Below are positions 18,316 through 26,437 of a stretch of 64,000 nt of DNA, piece after piece. This DNA is from Spirosoma endbachense (GTDB lineage Bacteria; Bacteroidota; Bacteroidia; Cytophagales; Spirosomataceae): NCBI RefSeq assembly GCF_010233585.1, contig NZ_CP045997.1, positions 6,933,018-6,997,017 on the forward strand, written 5' to 3'. How positions within the stretch are numbered: position 1 is the stretch's first letter; every line of letters starts with the position of its first letter. A program made the position numbers and the translations under genes. The notes below the pieces were generated by a model that was not told the origin of the DNA, made no database searches, and saw nothing but the letters and a program-made list of their open reading frames with translations.

Positions 18316-18813
18316 TTAGGGCCGGGCTCCCGGTGCTATGGTTAGCTGTCGACTCATCTCGGCCACTTTTTCTTTCAACTCCTCTTTAAACTGCGCCAGC
18401 TTTTGAGCAACCCGTTCATCGGAACTTCCAATGATTTGCGCGGCCAGGATACCCGCATTACGGGCACCATCCAGCGCCATCGTTGCAACCGGAACGCCAG
18501 CTGGCATCTGTAAAATAGACAGGACGGAATCCCAGCCGTCGATTGAATTGCTTGATTTGACGGGAACCCCGATCACGGGCAAGGTTGTCAGCGAAGCAAC
18601 CATACCGGGCAGATGAGCAGCGCCACCGGCTCCGGCAATGATAACCCGCAAGCCCCGGTCACGGGCTGTTTTCGCATACTCGACCATTTTTTCGGGGGTG
18701 CGATGGGCCGAAACAATATCCATTTCCCAAACAACACCCAACGTTGTTAACATGTCGGCGGCCTCCTGCATGACTTTACGGTCAGAGAGGCTACCCATAA
18801 TAATGCCTACCAT
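18316..18813 (-). CDS. purE: N5-carboxyaminoimidazole ribonucleotide mutase
   Basis: Converts N5-CAIR to CAIR in purine synthesis. All class I PurE features are there: GIIMGSLSDRKVM at the start, SAHRTPEKM with the catalytic His (about residue 40), GAGGAAHLPGMVAS, and GVPVKSS, followed by the MPAGVPVATMA loop. Length 165 is typical. The gene is 18 bases upstream of the LysM gene on the same strand and could be cotranscribed with it. No purK is in the window; the 18814-18946 upstream gap shows no convincing promoter. Confidence 0.97.
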   Translation of the reverse strand: MVGIIMGSLSDRKVMQEAADMLTTLGVVWEMDIVSAHRTPEKMVEYAKTARDRGLRVIIAGAGGAAHLPGMVASLTTLPVIGVPVKSSNSIDGWDSVLSILQMPAGVPVATMALDGARNAGILAAQIIGSSDERVAQKLAQFKEELKEKVAEMSRQLTIAPGARP

Positions 18814-18946
18814 TCAGTGGAATACAAATTGACTCTTTGCGAAATAACGCAGTTTAGCGCAGACTTTTATGGAAAGACCGGGAAAATATTATTCTGGAAA
18901 GTAAAGTTAGTGCTACCTGGTCCATAGACATCTACAACTAACATGT

Positions 18947-20149
18947 CTAGACAATCTTCAGCGACTCGAACTTCCGGCCCAGAATAGCCACATCATCCGT
19001 ACCCAGATAGTCGTGGAGCAGAGTTGCATAAATCTGACGAAAATCGACAGAGTAGGTCAGGTCACCGTCGGTCAGGGCCGTTAGGTTAGGGGCTTCGTTC
19101 AGCACCCGACGCGATGACATTCCTCCGCCAATCAGAAATACGTTGTTAGCCGTTCCATGATCCGTGCCGTTGCTGGCATTCTGCTTCACCCGACGACCAA
19201 ACTCCGAGAATGTCATCAGCAATACGTCATTTTGCCGACCGGCGGCTTTCAGGTCCGTCATAAACGCGCCCACGGCTTCGGCATATTGGCCCAGCAATCG
19301 CTCCTGCTGCCCCGGCTGGTTGATGTGTGTATCGAAACCACTGATTGAGATATAATAAACGCTCGTTTCAACACCAGACTGAATAAATTGAGAAACGGTC
19401 TTGAGTCGATTACCCAGTTCATGATTGGGATAGGTCGTTGAGGAAGTCTGTATTTTTGCCTTATCATAGACGTATTCAGCCGATGAAACCGTTTCAGCGA
19501 GCGTTTTATACAGGTACGACACGGATTCGTGCTCGTCGTGATGCTCCTTACCCAGCTTCGTAACCAGACCACTCCGAGTCTGATTGTACAGTTTTTTGGG
19601 GTCTAAGACAGCCATTCCGTTCAGATTATTCCCTTTCAGAGCAAGGCTGAGCGTATCGTCTACCTCAATGGTACGGAACGGTTGCTGCGATTTCCCGGCG
19701 CAGGCCGCGTCCAGATAACGGCCAACCCAGCCCGTGCGAAGATACTGATCTGAATCGCTGGCTGTTTGCCAGATATCCATCGAGCGAAAGTGCGAACGGT
19801 CGGGATTTGGGTAGCCGACATTGTTGATCACCGTCACCAATCCTTCATCATAGAGGGCTTTCAACGAACCCATGGCCGGATGCAGGCCAATTTCGTCGTT
19901 TAAGGGCAATACTTTCTCGGGCCGGATGGCAATGGTAGGCCGCTCGCGGTAGTAAATATCATTACGAAACGGTATGACCGTATTGAGGCCATCGTTTCCG
20001 CCCGATAGCTGCACAATCACCAGAATTTTACCCGTCGAGCCGGGCAGTTGCCCCATTGCCTGCGTTTCGTAGGCTTTCAGAAAATGCGGAATCAATAAGG
20101 TTCCCGCCGTTGTCAGGGCCGATTGTTGAAGGAAGTCTCTGCGGTTCAT
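18947..20149 (-). CDS. DUF1501 family protein, Tat-type signal
   Basis: A 400-residue protein whose start, NRRDFLQQSALTTAGTLLIP, is a twin-arginine-like export signal. The DUF1501 body includes VIVQLSGGNDGLNTVIPF, the metal-binding-like DRSHFRSMDIW and FSEFGRRV...GTDHG segments, placing it near the alkaline phosphatase/sulfatase-like superfamily; no activity is established. These proteins are nearly always paired with a DUF1800 gene, as here, where the partner lies 89 bases upstream on the same strand. ATG at 20149 is chosen because it starts the export signal; an in-frame ATG six codons upstream is also possible. Confidence 0.92.
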   Translation of the reverse strand: MNRRDFLQQSALTTAGTLLIPHFLKAYETQAMGQLPGSTGKILVIVQLSGGNDGLNTVIPFRNDIYYRERPTIAIRPEKVLPLNDEIGLHPAMGSLKALYDEGLVTVINNVGYPNPDRSHFRSMDIWQTASDSDQYLRTGWVGRYLDAACAGKSQQPFRTIEVDDTLSLALKGNNLNGMAVLDPKKLYNQTRSGLVTKLGKEHHDEHESVSYLYKTLAETVSSAEYVYDKAKIQTSSTTYPNHELGNRLKTVSQFIQSGVETSVYYISISGFDTHINQPGQQERLLGQYAEAVGAFMTDLKAAGRQNDVLLMTFSEFGRRVKQNASNGTDHGTANNVFLIGGGMSSRRVLNEAPNLTALTDGDLTYSVDFRQIYATLLHDYLGTDDVAILGRKFESLKIV

Positions 20150-20180
20150 AATTTCTAAAGAGTGCAAGAGCGAATGACTA

Positions 20181-20240
20181 AAAGAGCGAAACGCGAAACG
20201 TTAGTACTGCGCTACCAGACCTTTCATTCTTTCGCTCTTT
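20181..20240 (-). terminator. Hairpin between the DUF1800 and DUF1501 genes
   Basis: TTTCGCTCTTT (20230-20240) pairs with AAAGAGCGAAA (20181-20191); read on the minus strand, the second arm is followed by T residues. It starts at the DUF1800 stop codon. The long loop makes it more likely an attenuator or mRNA end than a strong terminator. Confidence 0.35.
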
Positions 20241-21675
20241 AACAAAGTTGATATTCTGGCAAGCTCATCAGGGCCGCCGTTAGGGCGTGAATGCGTTCGG
20301 GGCGGGTTTGGGCTCCGTTTAGCTGCGTTTCAATTAGTGTCCGCTGTTCGGTGTTTAGCGGAAACGGTAACAATGCAGCCGCAATGGCATCGGCAAGGTC
20401 GGCATCCGTGGTTTTAGAAAAGGCGGTTTCAAAGTCCTCCCAATTCGCTTTTACCTGGAAACGCTGACCACCTTTTCGGGCCAGGAGTTGTGTATTTACA
20501 TCGCCATCTTCTTTAGAGCGAACGGTCACCTCGGCGGCTTTCAGGACGTAGCTCGGCAATTGCATCCGAAACAGTAAACTCGACGAATCGATCCAGTTTC
20601 TGCCACCCGCCCACCCGGCCACATTGGGCGGGTAAAACAGGATCTGACCTAATGTTCGCTGGACAAAAATCTGCGTTTGGGGCTGTTCGAACGTTAGGCC
20701 GAGCGCATGACGCATTCCGGCCAGCAATTCTACCGGCGATTTGATGTGTGTGCCGATGTTTTTAGCCTCGTAGAACCAGTCAGCCGTAAACATGCTTTCC
20801 ATCAGTCCGGCAATGTCGTACCCGCTTTTATAGAACTGCTCGGCCAACTGCTCGACCCGCTTTTTATCGTCCGTTTCATTGACGAAAAACCGGTAAATTT
20901 TGCCCGTCACAAACCGCGCCGTCTGCTTATTTTCCAGCAGCATGGCAATCACGTCTTCCCCTTTGAAGGCATCGGTTTTATTAAAAATGGTCTTTTCGCC
21001 TTCGTCGTGAACGCGTTCCCGGAAAACAAACTGGCCTTCGGGCGTAAACTGCCAACCCGTAAAGGCCCGCGCGGCTTCCTTAATATCATGTTCCGAATAG
21101 TTACCTCGCCCCAGCGTGAACAGTTCCATCACCTCACGGGCAAAATTCTCATTCGGGGCATTTTTGCGATTCTGCTGGTTGTTGAGAAATTGCAGCATGG
21201 CCGGTTCTTTCGAAACCGCCATCAGCAAATCGCCGAAGCGGCCAAGGGCGTTCTGCCGGATCGTATTGGCATATTGCTGCATAAACAGCGGATTCTGACC
21301 CATTGTCCGGCAGGCGAAATGGCCATGCCAGAACAAGGCCATCTTCTCCCGAAAAGCGCTCTTCCCCGACGCCATCTGGTCGAGCCACTGGAGGTTAAGA
21401 TCACGGACTTTTTCGGCATTCATCCGGATTCGCTCCTTGAGCATGTCCCGATCAAGCTGCCCATTGCGCACCAGCCCTCGTAATGCCCGCTTCGTTGTGT
21501 TTTCATCAGGTTCAACGACCTTCAATGCCGCAAACGATTCGCTATCGCTGATGAGTTGGCGCACCACTTTCCGGAGTGGTTTCCGAGCCGCGTCATTGAG
21601 TTCGGCAGGGGTAGCGCCGAAGCCAGCCCGTGCAAACAGGTAACGGGTCTGTTGCAGTCTTGTCAGTTTGTCCAT
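20239..21675 (-). CDS. DUF1800 family protein
   Basis: A 478-residue protein with the family pattern: LFARAGFGATPAELNDA near the N-terminus, KMALFWHGHFACR, NENFAREVMELFTLGRGNYS and the FTGWQF segment, then VAGWAGGRNWIDSS. No signal peptide is visible, although the DUF1501 partner has one. The function is unknown; the pair is widespread in Bacteroidota and Planctomycetota. The start at 21675 (MDKLTRLQQTRYLF) is chosen over an ATG eleven codons upstream because homologues start at this point. Confidence 0.9.
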   Translation of the reverse strand: MDKLTRLQQTRYLFARAGFGATPAELNDAARKPLRKVVRQLISDSESFAALKVVEPDENTTKRALRGLVRNGQLDRDMLKERIRMNAEKVRDLNLQWLDQMASGKSAFREKMALFWHGHFACRTMGQNPLFMQQYANTIRQNALGRFGDLLMAVSKEPAMLQFLNNQQNRKNAPNENFAREVMELFTLGRGNYSEHDIKEAARAFTGWQFTPEGQFVFRERVHDEGEKTIFNKTDAFKGEDVIAMLLENKQTARFVTGKIYRFFVNETDDKKRVEQLAEQFYKSGYDIAGLMESMFTADWFYEAKNIGTHIKSPVELLAGMRHALGLTFEQPQTQIFVQRTLGQILFYPPNVAGWAGGRNWIDSSSLLFRMQLPSYVLKAAEVTVRSKEDGDVNTQLLARKGGQRFQVKANWEDFETAFSKTTDADLADAIAAALLPFPLNTEQRTLIETQLNGAQTRPERIHALTAALMSLPEYQLC

Positions 21676-22210
21676 ATGCCTTACTAGCTGGCGATGCGGG
21701 TATGACAAATGAATCGAGTTAGCGTTTAATAATGAGGGGATTAAATTTTGCTGATAATGAGTGATGTTATCGCTTGGGGGCCGTTCATCAGGGCTAAATC
21801 CATCCTCTCTAACACACTTTTTGATAAAATTGGAGGGAATTCCGTTTTATTGAATCTGTGCAACAGCTACCTGCTTAACTTCTATAAATGGAGTATGGCC
21901 TTCTTGGCTATATGCCCAAATAAAATAGGGACAGCGCCAAAATCCCTAGAAATATTTTAGTAAATGACTGATTATTCATAGCTGTTCTTTCCGGAAGTTA
22001 TTTCTTATTGATTTGTGGAAATCGCCTAGTCTGGTAAGCGTAAAGTAAAGCTCCAAGCCAACTTAAAAATTGTGAATGTCACCTAAATAGCAACTATTGT
22101 AATTAATTTGCAAATTATTATTTGTTAATTGATAAGCCTGTAACTAATTATTCTAAAAATTGGCATAATCCATGCTTGAAGATAAGCTGTCACCTTAACA
22201 CCATAGAAGT
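21676..22210. other. Long AT-rich intergenic region before the subtilases
   Basis: No convincing gene. A 70-codon plus-strand frame at 21748-21960 has no recognisable sequence, no export signal and no partner. The stretch 22080-22170 is very AT-rich and contains TTAATTTGC (one mismatch from a -7 box), so the promoter of the protease genes is probably here. Confidence 0.4.
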
Positions 22211-22300
22211 ATGATTAAAAAACTATTCAACCGACCTTATGTACAATACATCCGCAACGGAATAGCCTTATTTCTCGTATCTACTATGTACCTTCGTTAG
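22211..22300 (+). CDS. Possible 29-residue hydrophobic small protein upstream of the subtilase
   Basis: ATG at 22211 opens MIKKLFNRPYVQYIRNGIAL and continues with a hydrophobic end, stopping at TAG 27 bases before the protease ATG. A basic N-terminus followed by about 12 hydrophobic residues would suit a small membrane or leader peptide. There is no homology that I recognise, and frames of this length arise by chance, so confidence is low. If real, it could be translated from the protease mRNA leader. Confidence 0.25.
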   Translation: MIKKLFNRPYVQYIRNGIALFLVSTMYLR

Positions 22301-22327
22301 TCGACCTATCCGGTTCGACAGTTTCTT

Positions 22328-25300
22328 ATGCAACGATTTTTACAGCTATTGTCGGGGTTGCTTTTATTCCTGACAACTACAGTTCTTACGGCTCAACCAT
22401 TACCTCAATATACAGCGCAGCAACGAGCCAGTCAGCAGGCTCTTCAGAAGACGCTTACGGAATTTCAAACCAGCAATTATCAGCAGGCGCTAAATCTGGC
22501 CCGCCGTCTGAACCGCCCAATCGAACAGCGGCATGCCGACGGTACGGTGTCTGTGTTGCGGGGAATTACGGAGCGTGGTGAATTGCTGTATGATATGACG
22601 TATAGTGCCACTCGAGCGGGCCAGACTACCCGCACCAATGCGCTTTACGGAGGTGGCGGTCTGGGCGTGTCATTATCAGGAGAAACGCTTCAGGATAAAC
22701 TTGCCTTTTGGGATGGCGGCAAAGTGCGTAGTACCCATATTGAGTTCAAAACGGGTTCCTCTAGTCGGGTTACCCAGATCGATAATGCCAGTACCCTTGA
22801 TGTACATGCAACCCACGTAGCCGGTATCATGGTAGCTGCAGGTGTCAATACACAGGTTCGCGGTATGGCATACAGTACCAATCTACGGGCCTATAATTTT
22901 ACCAATGACGTTTCAGAAATGAGTGCTGCGGCACCTAACCTCCTTGTCTCCAATCACTCTTATGGCACCGTTTCAGGCTGGTATTATAACGATACTCGTA
23001 CAACGTCAACCAAATGGGAATGGCATGGCGATACTGCCATTAGCAAAACCGAAGATTATAAGTTTGGGCTTTATGATGCCAATGCAGTAAGCTGGGATAA
23101 AATCGCCCAGAACGCACCCGGCTATCTGATTGTGAAATCGGCGGGTAACGACCGGGGCGACGATGGCCCAGGAGCTGGTCAACCTTATTTTATTGGAAGT
23201 AGCAATGTTACGAGTACTGTTCCGCGTGCGAACCAGGATGGATACGATCTCATCAGTACATATGGAACAGCCAAAAATATTTTATTGGTAGGAGCTGTGA
23301 GTTACCTGACCAATGGGTATAATCAGCCTTCCGACGTTTCCTTAGCCGATTTCAGTAGTTGGGGGCCAACGGATGATGGTCGAATAAAACCTGATATTTC
23401 GGGTGTAGGCGTATCGGTGCTATCGACAAGCTCCGACAGTGATAGTGCTTATACAACGCTGAGCGGCACATCGATGTCGTCGCCCAATGTAGCCGGGTCG
23501 ATATTGCTCCTCCAGGAGTTGTTTTCGCAGCGGAATACTGGTCGCTTTCTTCGCTCATCGACCCTCAAAGGGCTGGTTATTCATACCGCCAATGAAGCAG
23601 GATCAGCGCCCGGCCCCGATTATCGCTTCGGCTGGGGATTGCTGAACATGGAAAAGGCCGGGCGGGTCATTCTAAACGCCGATCAAAGCCATCTGCTCGA
23701 CGAGCGCACGATCAGTCAGGGCGAAACCTACTCCCTAACCGTAGTCGCATCGGGGCGGGGACCACTCGTAGCAACCACCTGCTGGACCGATCCGGCCGGA
23801 ACAGCCAGTTCCGGCCTGAATGATCGGACAATTAAACTCGTCAACGATCTCGATCTCCGCATCAGCGATGGGCAAACGACCTCCCAGCCGTGGGTGCTAG
23901 ACCCGGCGAATCCGGCCAATGCGGCCACTCAGGGCGATAACATCCGCGACAATGTGGAGCAGATTCTGATTGCCAATCCAGTACCGGGCAAATCATACAC
24001 GCTGACAGTTACGCACAAAGGCACGCTGAATGGCAGTAAGCAGGATTATGCGCTGTTAATCAGCGGTATTGGCGGAAAAACGTATTGCGCATCCGCACCC
24101 ACCTCAACCGCCGACACCAAAATCAGTCGGGTACAATTTGGGAGTATCAATCAGGCTGGTTCGGACGGGTGTACGTCTTATACGGATTTTTCACAGGTAA
24201 AGACCTCTATTCAGGCTGGTCAGCAGCTTCCGCTGACGGTGTCGCTTGGCACGTGCGGAGGAGCGAAAAATGCCATCGTAAAAGCATTCATCGACTGGAA
24301 TCAGAATGGCAGTTTCGATGATGCGGGCGAAACCGTGGCTACGTCCACTCTGCTGAATAATACAACCCAGTTTACCACAACGATTTCCGTTCCGGCCAGT
24401 GCACAAAGCGGTCAGATTCTGCGGTTACGCATTGTTGCGAGTGAAACCGATAATGCGGCCAACGTTCTTTCCTGCGGCAATTATACCAATGGTGAAACCC
24501 AGGATTACGGGCTCAACGTCGTACGAACCGCCAATGATCTGAGTGCCGTTGAGATGATCTCGCCTGATGTCAATTTCTGCTCAAACAGCGACTTGATCAT
24601 CGCCATTCGGATTCGTAATCTCGGAACGGCGGTTCAGCGCAATGTGCCCGTAACCGTACGAATCTACGATCCTGGCGTTGCCGATGTGGCAACTTTAACC
24701 GGAACCATTCAACAAATCGGCGCTTTTCGGGATAGCATCCTGACCTTTCAGGTACCAGCCAGCACGCCATTGATGGCTGGTCATACCTATCGCTTCATCA
24801 TTAACACGAACCTGGATGGTGATCAAAATCCGGACAACAATTTACTAACTGAAACCCGTACCACGGCCTCTAACCCCACGAACGGTCTGTTTACGGCCCT
24901 ACGCTGTGGCAATGATACCGCCATTGCGTTGCATAACACGGGCGGAGGAGTTGCCTTCTGGTACGACGCACCAACCGGCGGCAATTTACTGGCGGCTGGC
25001 AATCAGACATCCGCTCCTACTATGCCACCCGGTGGTCTGTTTTATGCTTCTCTGAATGAATTTTCTACCGTTATCGGACCCGCTAATAAACAAACGTTTG
25101 GTGGTGGCAGCTATGCAGGAAATTTTGGTCCGTCTCCACTTATTACAACGAAAGTGCCGCTGATGCTCGAAAGTGCCCGGCTTTACATCGCCAGTGCAGG
25201 TCAACTGACGTTTACTGTTCGTAAATACGACAATACGGCCATTTCGAGTGTAACACTCGATGTCGCTCCAACAAGAAATAAAAGCCTGACAGCGACCGTG

Positions 25301-26353
25301 AACGGGCAACTTGTCGATGACCCGAATGATCAGGGGGCTGTCTATCCGCTTAACTTACGAATTCCCGAATCCGGTGATTATCAAATAACCATCGATTATG
25401 CAGGTGGCGCGTCTATATTCCGGAGTAATGTAAGCGTTGGTGGCTTTCCCTACCAGGTTAAAACGCAATCAGGAGCGCCGATTGTCAGCATTAAGGGTTC
25501 GTTGTATAACAGCGGGACAACGATTGATACGCTTAAAAATGCCTGGTACTATTTCTATAACCTCAAAATCCGTTCGCTCGATTGCCCGTCTGCCCAGCGA
25601 ACGCCCGTTACATCAACCACCGGAATTGCTGCAACAGCCAGCATTACGCCAAATGGCTCGACCAGTATCTGTCAGGGAAGCAGTGTAACACTACAGGCTG
25701 CTACGGGCGTAGACTATACATTCCAATGGTTACGTAACGGACAAACTATTTCTGGCGCTACCAGCAGTACAGTTTTGGCTTCTACAGCCGGTAATTACGC
25801 GGTGAAGGTAGCCAATGCGTGTTCGCCTGTGCTGTCGGCTACGGTACCCATTTCGATTCAGGCACCCCAAACACCGGTCGTTACCGTAAATAGCTTCACC
25901 CTGACCTCCAACGCGACAACCAATATCCAGTGGTTGCTCGATGGCGTTCCCATTACAGGAGCAACGAGCTCAACCTATGTAGCTGGAAAAACGGGCCGTT
26001 ATTCGGTGCGGGGGAATGTGAATGGTTGCGGAGCGGCTACATCCAACGATGTTTATCTGGCAATTCTGGCCGCAGAACCCGTTGCAGAGAATAATAGCCT
26101 GACTGTTTACCCAAATCCGGCTACCCGACAGGTAACGATTTCATTGTCGTCGGCAACGGCATTTCAGCAGCTACCCGCCGTTCGGCTCACCGACCTTCGC
26201 GGCCTGACACTTCGAACGGCTACGCTACAGCGTGACGGAAAAAATTATTCCATTCAACTCGATGTAACAGATTTGCCAGGCGGTACATTTTTTGTGATTG
26301 TTTCAGATGAAAAAACTCAGAGCAACTGGGTGAAACGCATCTTTAAACAGTAA
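22328..26353 (+). CDS. Secreted S8 (subtilisin-like) protease with GEVED and T9SS domains
   Basis: A 1341-residue exported protease. A signal peptide (LLSGLLLFLTTTVLTAQ) precedes a short prodomain-like stretch. The catalytic triad is complete: Asp129 (FWDGGK), His163 (HATHVAG) and Ser382 (LSGTSMSSPNVAG), with the oxyanion-hole Asn274 (SAGND). Then come a beta-sandwich P-domain-like part (about 460-600), a GEVED domain (about 605-735, IDWNQNGSFDDAGETV), a CARDB-like domain (about 745-850), further beta modules, and Ig-like repeats (about 1120-1250, FQWLRNGQTISGATSS). A type A T9SS sorting domain ends the protein (LTVYPNPATRQVTISL). It should be displayed on or released from the cell surface. 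A close paralogue follows 84 bases downstream. Confidence 0.92.
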   Translation: MQRFLQLLSGLLLFLTTTVLTAQPLPQYTAQQRASQQALQKTLTEFQTSNYQQALNLARRLNRPIEQRHADGTVSVLRGITERGELLYDMTYSATRAGQTTRTNALYGGGGLGVSLSGETLQDKLAFWDGGKVRSTHIEFKTGSSSRVTQIDNASTLDVHATHVAGIMVAAGVNTQVRGMAYSTNLRAYNFTNDVSEMSAAAPNLLVSNHSYGTVSGWYYNDTRTTSTKWEWHGDTAISKTEDYKFGLYDANAVSWDKIAQNAPGYLIVKSAGNDRGDDGPGAGQPYFIGSSNVTSTVPRANQDGYDLISTYGTAKNILLVGAVSYLTNGYNQPSDVSLADFSSWGPTDDGRIKPDISGVGVSVLSTSSDSDSAYTTLSGTSMSSPNVAGSILLLQELFSQRNTGRFLRSSTLKGLVIHTANEAGSAPGPDYRFGWGLLNMEKAGRVILNADQSHLLDERTISQGETYSLTVVASGRGPLVATTCWTDPAGTASSGLNDRTIKLVNDLDLRISDGQTTSQPWVLDPANPANAATQGDNIRDNVEQILIANPVPGKSYTLTVTHKGTLNGSKQDYALLISGIGGKTYCASAPTSTADTKISRVQFGSINQAGSDGCTSYTDFSQVKTSIQAGQQLPLTVSLGTCGGAKNAIVKAFIDWNQNGSFDDAGETVATSTLLNNTTQFTTTISVPASAQSGQILRLRIVASETDNAANVLSCGNYTNGETQDYGLNVVRTANDLSAVEMISPDVNFCSNSDLIIAIRIRNLGTAVQRNVPVTVRIYDPGVADVATLTGTIQQIGAFRDSILTFQVPASTPLMAGHTYRFIINTNLDGDQNPDNNLLTETRTTASNPTNGLFTALRCGNDTAIALHNTGGGVAFWYDAPTGGNLLAAGNQTSAPTMPPGGLFYASLNEFSTVIGPANKQTFGGGSYAGNFGPSPLITTKVPLMLESARLYIASAGQLTFTVRKYDNTAISSVTLDVAPTRNKSLTATVNGQLVDDPNDQGAVYPLNLRIPESGDYQITIDYAGGASIFRSNVSVGGFPYQVKTQSGAPIVSIKGSLYNSGTTIDTLKNAWYYFYNLKIRSLDCPSAQRTPVTSTTGIAATASITPNGSTSICQGSSVTLQAATGVDYTFQWLRNGQTISGATSSTVLASTAGNYAVKVANACSPVLSATVPISIQAPQTPVVTVNSFTLTSNATTNIQWLLDGVPITGATSSTYVAGKTGRYSVRGNVNGCGAATSNDVYLAILAAEPVAENNSLTVYPNPATRQVTISLSSATAFQQLPAVRLTDLRGLTLRTATLQRDGKNYSIQLDVTDLPGGTFFVIVSDEKTQSNWVKRIFKQ

Positions 26354-26437
26354 CGCGATCATCTGAAACACATTTATAACTTTAATCAACTGCCTATAAA
26401 TAAGGCTCTTTATAGCGTATCAGGTAGCACAAAGCTT

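Noticed and set aside
21748..21960. Plus-strand frame of 70 codons before the subtilases
   Set aside because: No family, no signal, and it ends in an AT-rich stretch; treated as chance.
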